Source: Agrypnia vestita
Lineage: Eukaryota; Arthropoda; Insecta; Trichoptera; Phryganeidae
Assembly: GCA_016648135.1 (NCBI GenBank)
Contig: JADDOH010010267.1
Coordinates: forward strand, 1 to 64,000
DNA length: 64,000 bases
Direction of reading: 5' to 3'
Shown here: positions 55,262 to 64,000 of the stretch, piece after piece
How the letters are laid out: the number at the start of each line of letters is the position of its first letter
How positions within the stretch are numbered: position 1 is the first letter of the stretch
Translations under genes and position numbers: made by a program
Notes under the pieces: model-generated
Database searches by the model: none
Told to the model about the DNA's origin: nothing
Seen by the model: only the letters and a program-made list of their open reading frames with translations

Positions 55262-55639
55262 CGCCCTAAAAGTAACATAACTTATTAAACAAAGTAAGAA
55301 CTACATATTTTTGCCATGAACTGCATAATTATTTATGGATGTAAATTGAAATCATTTCAAGAATCAATCAAGGATTCATTTAAGACTTAGGTATTTGCTA
55401 TTGACTTTAGTGCCATAAATAGTGATTGGGGTGCTTTAAAAGATGAAAGATGTCATAAAGCGTGATGAGCACTCTTCGGTTAATCAATGCTAACTGCCAG
55501 CGGGTAGGGAAACACGGGTTTCTTTTTGGAATTCTGATTTTTATACTTTTCCTGCCGGCATTTAAATGTACTATTCTGATCCCTGGCTTTCGTGCGAAAC
55601 ATGAAATGGTTCGCGTATTTGCTAAATACTATATGTACT

Positions 55640-55960
55640 GTATTTTTGACGGGTAGGGAATGCGTGCTCGGTACGCTGGGGGCGTAACGAGACGTGACAG
55701 AGTTAGAAACGAGCATGTAAGGGGTAGTTTTAGAGTGGCCTCTGTTTCTGAAAAGGTGAAGGAATCGCGACTGAGATGGTATGGTCATGTAATGAGGCAT
55801 GGAGATCATGCCGTGCATTCCGCACTCAAAATACAAGAAATGAAAGGAGGTAGAGGTCGACCCAGCGCCACATGGTGGAGTAGTGTGGAGATGGACCTGA
55901 AGAATGCCCAGCTGGACGAAGCGATGGCCCAGAACAGGGAATCGTGGAAAAAAGATTAAG
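55640..55960 (+). mobile_element. LINE C-terminal fragment
   Basis: 99 codons: MRARYAGGVTRRDRVRNEHV, GSFRVASVSEKVKESRLR, WYGHVMRHGDHAVHSALK, GGRGRPSATWWSSVEMDL and EAMAQNRESWKK, then a stop. The WYGHVMR and GRGRP..TW words are standard at the end of endonuclease-reverse transcriptase LINE proteins. Confidence 0.88.
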
Positions 55961-55984
55961 GAGAGCCCACAAGAGAAAGAAGGT

Positions 55985-56165
55985 AAAGCATGCCCGGCGA
56001 CAGCAACATCGCTATCGTTGCCGCCTTAAGGTTTGCTGGCCCGAGGTTCATGCCCCATTTCGTTTTTTTAGCCGTGAATTCGAACGAAATTACGGACGTT
56101 GCACAAAGTTACGAGAACAGTCAGACAGACGGATGGACAGACAACGAAATTATTATGTTTGATGA
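55985..56165 (+). mobile_element. tRNA-derived SINE
   Basis: It begins with a decayed head (GACAGCAACATCGCTATCGT, GGCCCGAGGTTCATGCCCC) and shares TTTTTTTAGCCGTGAATTC, GAACGAAATTACGGACGTTG and GACAGACAACGAAATTATT with 47190-47400. It directly follows the LINE end at 55960. Confidence 0.75.
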
Positions 56166-56494
56166 TAAGGAATAACATTTTCCACTCATTTAGCAATTTC
56201 TTAAAATATCCAGTTAAGTGGATGGTTGGGATAGTCCAGGAAGATCAAGTTCAGGAAAAGTGCTTTCAGTGGTGAGTCCAATGAGATGAGATTCTAAATT
56301 AGCATCTTTTTAATATAACGACAGTCAAAGGCACCATGAGTGACGCAACTATAGAAAATGATACTCAGGAACATGCTCTAGGGCCAGTCGGGTGTTATCA
56401 TCCAGCAAAAAATTATGTAATATTTTATCAACCATAAACCGACGTAAATATGGATTTTCATAAATAAATAAAAAAAATGAAATAATTTTCATGT

Positions 56495-56901
56495 ACAGGG
56501 TTATTTGTAAAACATTAATAATCTCGCAGGACTATATTCCTGCCTTGATTATGAGTCGAAAATGTTCAAGCTGTTATGACCTAATATAAATAGTTCCAAT
56601 ACAAGTTAAATAAAATGATAAAAACCCAGAAAAAATTTCAGTTGAAATTCGATTTTTTAAATTTTTTTATTTGACTTGTATTAAAGGGAATTAATTTTTC
56701 ATATTCGATACAAGTTACTGTAATGCTAGTACAACGTTTTACAAAAAATAAGTCAGAAATATTGGAAAAAAATGCAAACTTTGATGTCGCATATCTCCTT
56801 AACTATTGATAGTATGTCATAATAGCTTGAACATTTTCGACTTATAATCAAGGCAGGAATATAGTCCTGCGAGGTTATTAATGTTTTACAAATAACCCTA
56901 T
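56495..56901. mobile_element. MITE family A copy
   Basis: ACAGGGTTATTTGTAAAAC to GTTTTACAAATAACCCTATA. The left arm is shortened compared with 58029-58573. Confidence 0.85.
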
Positions 56902-56919
56902 ATATGTAAAGAACGTATA

Positions 56920-57188
56920 CAGGATTATTTGGAAAACATCAATAACATCAGGAATATGTTTCTGCCTTGATTATGAGTCGAAAATGTTCAAGATATCATG
57001 ACCTAATATCCACAGTTACGGAGATATGCGTCATCAAAGTTTGCATTTTTTTTCAATATTTCTGACATATTTTTTTACAAAACAGTAATTTATATCGCTT
57101 AAGAAAAATTCATTCGTTTTAATAAAAGTTAAATAAAATAATAAAAACCTTGAAAAAATTCCAATTGGAATGTTATCCAATTTGAATT
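56920..57188. mobile_element. MITE family A, truncated copy
   Basis: ACAGGATTATTTGGAAAACA to CCAATTGGAATGTTATCCAA, the left half only, separated from the previous copy by about 18 bases. Confidence 0.75.
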
Positions 57189-57460
57189 CGCTAATGAGTG
57201 TAGTCTGTGGATTACAGAGTTTGCCAATGCATTAGTTCTGACATATCTCATAATATCTCAATCCGTAGCCACGGGCCATGATGATTTAGTTGAGATGCAA
57301 AAAATTGTATCACTTTGTCCTATACACAGTTATATTATCAGCAAAAATGTCGACCGCCTCTGCATGTTCATTCCCTAATGAGTGTAGTCTAGGGGTTACA
57401 GAGTTTGCCAATGCATTAGTTCTGACATATCTCAATCCGTAGCCACGGGCTATGATGTCC
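57189..57460. repeat. Direct duplication, about 85-bp segment
   Basis: CTAATGAGTGTAGTCTGTGG...AATGCATTAGTTCTGACATA at 57190-57285 recurs at 57375-57460 with few changes, including CAATCCGTAGCCACGGGC. The minus frame 57549-57310 over it (ending near KLDIIARGYGLRYVRT) may be a decayed LINE end. Confidence 0.7.
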
Positions 57461-57889
57461 AACTTATCTAGCGGTAAAAAAATTAGATCCTTCATCATTG
57501 CCCCCTTCTTTTTGATTTGTAATCTTTGTTTAAATACATTTACTGACATTTAAATAAACGCACGTAAACATTTCAAGTGATGGTAATGTCCATTTCGTGC
57601 ACAAAACCCGGAAATGTTCAGGAATCCTTGAGAACCGCGAGAACTCAGCACAATGACAGGATGTCCAGCGGGAAATTTATTACGGCGTCCATCTGAATAC
57701 ACGTCTCATCATCAGTACAGAGCCAGCCATTCGCCGTCTTTATTTAAAAAAAAATTACTTTTGTACGAATCACATTGTTTATTTATTTTTAACGTCTGTC
57801 GATTCAATGCACCTTTGTCAGTACAGACGCATGTTAACTGATCGGGGCGTGGTCTCATTTGTAGTGGGAGTGTGTATATGATGAATATA

Positions 57890-57980
57890 TTTTTACTAGC
57901 TGTAACCCGTCAAAAATGACGGTACTTTTAAGTGTAGGTTCCTAAAAAATAACTTATTATTTAGTTACGGGGACGTACAG

Positions 57981-58014
<34 letters not shown>

Positions 58015-58025
58015 AACGAAATTAT
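57890..58025 (+). mobile_element. SINE tail with GACAGACAACGAAATTATTAT
   Basis: CTAGCTGTAACCCGTCAAAA, ATGACGGTACTTTTAAGTG, TTACGGGGACGTACAGACAG, a (CAGA/CGGA)n run and the ending AACGAAATTATTATACAGGG, which runs directly into MITE A. Related to 36190-36390. Confidence 0.65.
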
Positions 58026-58028
58026 TAT

Positions 58029-58573
58029 ACAGGGTTATTTGTAAAACATTAATAACCTCGCAGAACTATATTCCTGCCTTGATTATGAGTCGAAAATGTT
58101 CAAGCTATCATGACCTAATATCGATAGTTATGGAGATATGCGACATCAAAGTTTGCATTTTTTTTTCAATATTTCTGACTTATTTTTTGTAAAACGTTGG
58201 ACTATCATTACAGTAACTCATATCGATTACGAAAAATTCATTAATTTCAATACAAGTAAAATAAAATGATAAAAACCCTGAAAAAATTCCAGTTGGAATG
58301 TTTTCCAATTCGAATTCGAAGGTTTTTATTTTTTTTATTTGACTTGTATTAAAGGGAATGAATTTTTCATATTCGATATAAGTTACTGTAATGATACTCC
58401 AAAGTTTTACAAAAAATAAGTCAGAAATATTGAAAAAAAAAAATGCAAACTTTGATGTCGCATACCTCCTAAACTATTGATATTAGGTCATAATAACTTG
58501 AACATTTTCGACTCACAATCAAGGCAGGAATATAGTCCTGCGAGGTTTTTAATGTTTTACAAATAACCCTGTA
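58029..58573. mobile_element. MITE family A, best preserved copy
   Basis: ACAGGGTTATTTGTAAAACA to TGTTTTACAAATAACCCTGT. Near-perfect palindrome with arms of about 230 bases (GCAGAACTATATTCCTGCCT, ACCTAATATCGATAGTTATG and mirrors). Confidence 0.9.
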
Positions 58574-58640
58574 TATTATATATTAAAGAAAACACATTAT
58601 TATTGTGAAGTCACAATTTCAGAACGAAGTTCTGTGAATT

Positions 58641-59075
58641 TTAAACAATTTTTTATTAATCAATTAGAAAAGACATACAGAAAAATCAAATTAACGAAAA
58701 AATGTTTTAACTGCTACCGGGATTCGAACCCGAAGTAAGTTTTTAACAAAAAATTTTCGACCTTATGTGTAGTCTCTTTTTAATTGATTAACATTTTTAT
58801 TCCACTTTTAAAGCAATGCAATTTTTTGGGACTAATGCATTATAAAAAGCGGATTGCTTTAAAAATGGAATAAAAACTTTAATCAATTAAAAAGAGACTA
58901 CATATAAGGTCGAAAAATTAACTTACCAGACTGCCGTGGCGAAATTGGATAACGCGCCATCCCCGGATAGGCTGGAGGTCCGTTGGTTCGAATCCCGGTA
59001 GCAGTTAAAACATTATTTCGTTAATTAGATTTTTCTGTATGTCTTTTCTAATTGATTAATAAAAAAATGTTTAGA
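58641..59075. mobile_element. Fold-back element with tRNA-like box B on both arms
   Basis: TTATTAATCAATTAGAAAAG at the left mirrors CTTTTCTAATTGATTAATAA at the right. AACTGCTACCGGGATTCGAA (58720) mirrors TTCGAATCCCGGTAGCAGTT (58988). An inner pair (GACCTTATGTGTAGTCTC) also mirrors. The right arm alone keeps a tRNA-like unit: box A TGGCGAAATTGG at about 58936 and box B GGTTCGAATCC at about 58985. The left arm has lost the box A part. Confidence 0.8.
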
Positions 59076-59189
59076 AATTATTATAATTGGGATATATATG
59101 TTTATATTATGTACATATATTATTTTATAATATAACGGTCTATCATAGCTAGCAGCAGAAACTTGGCTGGTAGATTCCTGTCTATGTTA

Positions 59190-59355
59190 TTATTATTTTT
59201 TTACGCTTCAACAAGCCAAGAGGCCCAATGCGAAGCGAAACACATCACAAAACCCCCAGGCTTGAGTAAATCACATAGATTAATTGAGACATCACCGGGA
59301 ATCGAACCCGGAACCCTCGGCGTGAAAAGCCAGCTGGGCTACGAGGGCCGCGAAG
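59190..59355 (-). mobile_element. tRNA-derived SINE inserted in a MITE A fragment
   Basis: On the minus strand: GGCCCTCGTAGCCCAGCTGG (box A TAGCCCAGCTGG), GGGTTCGATTCCCGGTGATG (box B), a unique part and an oligo-A tail (TTATTATTTTTTT on +). MITE A text flanks it (AGATTCCTGTCTATG left; TATGAGTCTAAAATGATC right). CTATG on both sides may be a target duplication. Confidence 0.75.
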
Positions 59356-59429
59356 CTATGAGTCTAAAATGATCAAACAACCATGACCTAATATCAAACT
59401 TAGCATTTTTTTTCAAGACTTATTTTATG

Positions 59430-60178
59430 CAAAAAGTTGAGAGAAAAAAACTATGCTTTTTGCTTTACTATTAGCATTACCACTTCTTTTCTATGATTAC
59501 CACTGATCAAACAACCGGCCCTATAAGGGTGGAGTTTTCGAGTGTTAAGTCGCGTGTTTTGGTTGGTTTTCGAGTGTTAAGGGATGGGTGGATGTTGTGT
59601 CGGCTAAGGTCGGCCGCACTTTGGATACGAATTATTACGTACGTATTCGTACGATTATTTTCGTACGTATTGAGCGCGCACATTGATTGCGTCTTGCGTT
59701 GGTCACGATCAGTTACTTTGCGCATTTTTCCAATAACGTTTGTGCCAAATGAATAATCTGTATCTTCTGGAAAACTCTATTGTGGCAGACTTAAATAATG
59801 ACTAATTTCATGACTATCTATCTAATAGATTCCAAATGCTGGGGAGAATCGAAGTGCAACGAGAGCTCATAAAAGTTTTTTTGTTATATTATACTTCACC
59901 TTCATTAAACCAAATTATTTAACTTACAGGTATTTTTAGTTCTTCAGAGATTCTCCGCCATGATCTGCGCTGATGGTCTCGTAGTTGAATCACTTTGGTC
60001 CCACAAACATTTGTGGTCATGGGTCAAACTGAAAAAATTTTCAATATCCATCGTACGAAATCGCAAAAATTTCCAAACAAGTCCGGATCGTCTCGGACGT
60101 CGCATCTATACGTGCGTACACGCACTACTAAATCGTATACAGTGTGCGATGTTCAATACTATAAAATACAATGCCACT
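59430..60178. other. Unassigned sequence with TACGTA-rich blocks
   Basis: GTACGTATTCGTACGATT at 59638 and TATACGTGCGTACACGCACTA at 60108 are internally repetitive; related CGTATTCGTACGTATACGTA occurs at 60612. No domain in the short frames. Confidence 0.4.
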
Positions 60179-60571
60179 ATAACTAGGCGTGCGAGGGAGG
60201 GCGTCCCTGTCGCGTAACAGAAGTTGTCAGGGTGTAAATTTATTACACAATACATAATGTACAGAATGTCCGGTGACCGGTGTCGTATTAAATACAGAAA
60301 TTTGGTCGGGCAGCACTAAAGAAACAATGCAATAATGGCGGCCGTTCTATCTGTCAAACTCTCAGACGGTAATATCGGTCCATTATTCGCTTTTTCAGCT
60401 TCGCAAAACTTTAATATTTCATTGGCGCATGTTCTCGCACCATCCCGGACTGTTTAGGATGTTTTGGACATAATAATTCAGTGTATATTGGTAATCAAGA
60501 TGTCACGAGGGGTTGCCGCCGGGTGCGGGCGGGGCGGGTTTTAGTTCCAATCCTGCCGCACGCCTAGTTAT
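60179..60571. mobile_element. MITE with TAACTTGGCGTGCG termini, copy 3 (reversed)
   Basis: ATAACTAGGCGTGCG to CGCACGCCTAGTTAT. Interior reversed relative to 36439-36804 and 51133-51545. Both ends share the same T-to-A variant (CTTGG to CTAGG). Confidence 0.85.
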
Positions 60572-60964
60572 GTTGGGCAGGCAATACTTCGAAGGTCAGA
60601 AATGTACTCGCGTATTCGTACGTATACGTACTACTCAATTTCGTACGAAAACGCATCCAGTGTGCGGCCGGCGTGATGGAGAAAGCCAAAATCAATATAA
60701 TTGATTGTCCGAAATAGCGGGGTTTTTTTAGCAGCGTGGGATTGTTCGCCTGTCGTGTTCGGCCTTGAAGCCGATTTGAATATTGTTATTCGCAATGCAT
60801 AACAACTCTCGCTCTCTGGAGCCATCTTCGGCTGACGTCATGTCTGTCCGCGTGCCACGGAAACCAGTTCCATGTGCTTAAACGGGTGAATCTTTATTGT
60901 TTTCAGCAATGTGCGCAGAGGTGGACTGTTATCTGTAAACGGGAATACAATATATATATATATA
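60572..60964. other. No supported gene; (AT)n run at the mariner border
   Basis: ATATATATATATATAT ends at the mariner target TA (60963-60964). No coding evidence. Confidence 0.45.
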
Positions 60965-62248
60965 TTAGGTCCTTACATGTGAAATTGGCGTTTAGTATGG
61001 GAGGAACATAAAGCCGATTTTTTTTATTATAATATATTTATTTAATCAAAGTATGTACCATTGCTATCTATACACTTTTGCCATCTCATAGGTAGTTCAT
61101 CGATCCCTTTACTAAAAAAACCATTCGGACGGGAATCAATAAAATCTTTGAAGGCGGTTTGGACTGCCCCATCGGAGTTGAATTTTTTCCTTTGCAAGAA
61201 GTTATTCAAATTTCAAAAAAAATGATAATCTGTTGGGGCAAGGTCCGGAGAGTACGGTGGATGTCTTAGACATTCCAATTGAAGCTCCTCTAATTTGGTA
61301 GCCGTCTGTTGTGCAGTGTGTGGTCTAGCGTTATCATGAAGCAGCAGTGGCCTAGAGCGATTAACCAGCCTCGGTTATTTAGCAGCTAGCTTTTCCATCA
61401 TGGTTTGCAGTTGCTGACAATAGACATCTGCCATAATCGTCTGGCCAGATTTAAGAAAGCTGTAGTGAACGACACCAGCACTAGTCCACCAAACGCTCAC
61501 AAGTAACTTTTTTGGAGTCAATTTTCGCTTGGGGCATGTTTTGGCTGGTTCGGCAGGGTTCAGCCATTGCGATGAGCGCTTCCGATTATCGTACAGGATC
61601 CACTTTTCATCACAGGTAGTGATTCGATTTAAAATCCCTTCATTATTGTGCCGGTTGAGTAATGCAACGCAGCAGTCAACGCGCGTTTGTTGATTTGCTT
61701 CACTCAATTTGTGAGGTACCTACTTTTCAAGCTTTTTCACCTTACCAATTTGCTTCAAGTGGATTAAAACAGTTTTATCACTAACACTGCAGCCTGCAGC
61801 TAATTCGGGTGTGGTTTGCGATGGATCCACTTCCACAATAGCCTTCAATTCTTCATTATCAACTTTGGTCTCCGGCCTTCCACAGGGCTTGTTCTGCAGG
61901 TCGAAATTTCCAGAACGAAAACGTTGGAACCAAAAACGCACTGTGTTTTCTTTTGCGGCACCGTCGCCATACACATCAATAATCCTTCGAGCCGTTTCTA
62001 CAGCACTGCTGCCACGGTGGAACTCGTACTCGTAAATAACGCGATATTTCAAGTTTTTCATTTTGTAAACTGAGTGACGCAAAGAAAAAAAACAATTGAG
62101 GAAAAAACAAATGAATTATAATTTGCAAAACACAAATACATGAGTAAATAGCTGTATAAATTTGGATTTGGAATTCCTAACCAAAGAGAAGATATTTGAG
62201 TACATTTGCCAGTACGGCAAAACGCCAATTTCATATGTAAGGACCTAA
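60965..62248 (-). mobile_element. Mariner element with TTAGGTCCTTACAT termini
   Basis: TTAGGTCCTTACATGTGAAA at the left and TTTCATATGTAAGGACCTAA at the right are inverted repeats of about 29 bases with few mismatches. TA duplicates flank them (60963-60964, 62249-62250). Total 1284 bases, the size of a complete mariner. It contains a full-length transposase frame broken only by stop codons. Confidence 0.95.
61042..62082 (-). pseudogene. Mariner transposase, full length, three in-frame stops
   Basis: One frame runs 62082 to the natural stop at 61042-61044 (346 codons) without any frameshift. The N-terminal helix-turn-helix region (VIYEYEFHRGSSAVETAR, RFWFQRFRSGNFDLQNKP) is followed by the catalytic part. 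Catalytic aspartates lie in TTCDEKW, LLHDNARPHT and SPDLAPTDY, with 34 residues between the last two (DD34D). Stops interrupt it at 61720-61722 (TAG, in place of the usual W of WVPHxL), 61375-61377 (TAA) and 61213-61215 (TGA). All three look like single-base changes. The product would be inactive unless supplied in trans. Confidence 0.93.
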
Positions 62249-62250
62249 TA

Positions 62251-62910
62251 TTTTTAAGTTCAGAACTTAAAAATAATTAGAACATGTTCAAATCATAGGG
62301 ATACACACTACACTTTTTCATAAAAATCAAATCAGTTACTAATGGGAAGAACATGTTATCTTCAATGTTCATGCCATCATTCTGAAATTAACACGCCTTT
62401 TAATTTGATTGGAATATTTATGGTTAATATAAATTTTACTCTGGCAGTACTGTCATATATTTGTTTTTATTTGAAGACTATTATAATATGTAGTTATATA
62501 TTATTTTACAATAATTTTAAATGGTACATACCATGTTTTGTATTATTAATTAACAAGCCAGGTATTTTGTAATTTTGGATAATGGATGATAAAAACGAAT
62601 AGCATTTAAAGGGTTGTTTGATGTTCGTGTTTTACCAGTTTTAAAAAGGTGTTATTCTATTAAAAATGAGTTCTAGAGGTGAAAAAATGGTTGTAACTAC
62701 ATTTTTTTAGAGAAAATAAGTATATATTTATTTTTTTGTGCATAAATCCTTTTTTTACGTTGTAAATACTTTTTTGATATTTTAGTGACATAAATCAATG
62801 AAAATTAATCTTGAATTAGCAATAAACCACATTTTCAAAGGCGAAATTGCAAATGTGTAATTATCTCAAAATGACTTGATTGTTAGTTAACAACTTCTTG
62901 CCGTGGGGTC
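62251..62910. mobile_element. Non-autonomous element, copy 2 of 45370-46127, left end missing
   Basis: It begins within the element (TTCAGAACTTAAAAATAATT) and ends TTAACAACTTCTTGCCGTGG. The first 95 bases or so of the family are absent, and the mariner lies there instead. Confidence 0.8.
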
Positions 62911-63620
62911 TTCATCTGTAACAGGAATACAATATGTATATATTTGTATGTATCACTTTTGAAAATAAAGACATCCTCCAACGGAGGGGACAGTGAATAT
63001 ACAACCTGCGCGGGGTAGCGCGGTCTTGCATGTTATGGGGGGGTAAGGTTAACTCGTACAAAAAAGGCATGTTTTTGTGAATTTTTTGTGACGACACAGT
63101 TAAAATCTCTTTATTAAAACCAATGTTACATTAAAGAATGACATTCGAAGAATATTGTGTAAAATTTTCACGAAGAAATATTAAAAAATACGACAATGGC
63201 AGCACTTATTCTGACGTGTCTCGGAAAAAAGTAGAATTGCGGTGCCCCTCATAACTTGGTGCTGGATCATCTGAAATCAAAAAATCAAAGTTCATTCGCT
63301 AGATAACAGTTTTCCCCAGGTAACGCTGGGAGGGTTTTTCGAAATTTCAATTTTTCACTTTTTTGGAACACTTTGACGGGAGAAACGCGATTTTTTGCGA
63401 AAAAAATCAGCTAATTTGTTATTAAAAAATATAAATTATCCACAAATTTGAAAAAAACTCTGCAGAGTTACCTCTTAAATTATGTACAGAAATAGTGTTC
63501 AAAATTTCAAAAGGATCGGTGCAGTAGTTTTGAAGTTATGAGGGGCACCGACTTTGAAAACGTGAGATTTGAACACTAAAAATCTGGTGTAAAACGTTCG
63601 TAAGCAAATTTTATCGGCTT
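62911..63620. other. Unassigned sequence with a GAGGGGCACCG motif pair
   Basis: GGTGCCCCTCATAACTT (63241) and AAGTTATGAGGGGCACCG (63533) form an inverted pair about 300 bases apart, enclosing AT-rich sequence. It may be a fold-back element. No gene. Confidence 0.4.
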
Positions 63621-63623
63621 ACC

Positions 63624-63970
63624 TCACACTGAATCATCCATGCCAGGTCCATAAAGGATAGGCTTGATGGCATCCAAAACATCCTCTGGAAGAGCACTGT
63701 ACCTGTATTTGAACGAATCCAATGCATTAGGGTCGGTTAGGTATAAAAATTCGACATGTATAAAAATACTCATAACTTCGTCAATTTTGTTACAATCGAC
63801 TTGATATTTTGACACAATTCTTTGACGACGGAAAAGACGCGAACCAGTGTTCCGTCACTTGACGGGCGAGTCCAGCTTCTTGTTTCGGACCTGACTACAC
63901 GAGCCGAGTTCTTTGTGAAACAAATTGTCGTAACCGTACTCAAAATAAAAATGACAAACAATATTAACAT
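63624..63970 (-). CDS. Two overlapping unrecognised minus frames at the right end
   Basis: The frame from 63970 to 63770 starts MLILFVIFILSTVTTICF, which looks like a signal peptide or anchor, then a basic region. A second frame (63815-63624, opening upstream to about 63850) reads DEVMSIFIHVEFLYLTDPN, SFKYRYSALPEDVLDAIK and ILYGPGMDDSV. The two differ by a frame shift in the overlap. A donor-like GAG|GTAAGC follows at about 63620, just past the second stop. This could be a broken or misread exon, or transposon coding sequence. I do not recognise it. Confidence 0.25.
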
Positions 63971-64000
63971 AAGCTAAACATTTTCTTCTTTTTCCTTCAT

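Noticed and set aside
54490..55288. Four long frames of 216-262 residues
   Set aside because: They consist almost wholly of N from the assembly gap.
58925..59010. Functional tRNA gene
   Set aside because: Box A and box B are present, but the acceptor stem pairs poorly and the anticodon loop lacks the usual T before the anticodon. It lies in a repeat arm, so it is a tRNA-derived relic.

Overview
The window looks like a piece of a large, repeat-rich insect genome. The evidence is an AT-rich background, short interstitial TTAGG/CCTAA arrays (15825-15843, 25015-25032), a mariner element, RTE- and Jockey/CR1-like LINE 3' ends, Penelope-like elements, tRNA-derived SINEs and many palindromic MITEs. 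Moth and beetle are both possible; the sequence alone does not decide.

One cellular gene is well supported. Five + strand exons at 9834-9996, 11941-12246, 18236-18368, 23715-23848 and 26968-27165 join in frame with GT/AG borders. They encode about 310 C-terminal residues of a family-49 glycosyltransferase (beta-1,4-glucuronyltransferase 1-like). Its 5' exons were not found. The exons are GC-rich islands in AT-rich introns, and the introns are almost entirely transposon debris. At several borders the repeat reaches to within about 10-50 bases of the splice site, and the likely poly(A) signal lies in a repeat. Two weaker gene traces are a signal-peptide first exon at 45302-45347 (+) and an orphan exon with a strong splice donor at about 42614-42862 (-).

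Layout. 1-9833: repeats, LINE ends and unrecognised sequence. 9834-27165: the glycosyltransferase gene, with introns holding palindromic MITEs (families A, B, D, E), LINE ends, a Penelope-like fragment, an LTR promoter and a deleted LTR retrotransposon (14048-15538). 27166-45300: 3' UTR repeat, a hAT-type element with an 8-bp target duplication (28665-29325), a hammerhead-like RNA fold (31842-31960), a LINE cluster and a 29-bp minisatellite (41561-41897). 45300-54662: a possible secreted-protein gene start, fold-back elements, the AGCATGC repeat complex and heat-shock-element clusters (53935-54467). 54663-55261: assembly gap of Ns. 55262-64000: a LINE and SINEs, MITE A copies, a fold-back element with tRNA-like box B on both arms, a mariner with three in-frame stops (60965-62248), and an unrecognised ORF pair at the right end.

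I found no prokaryotic features, CRISPR array, rRNA or intact tRNA gene. Most long open frames in the window are chance frames inside repeats.
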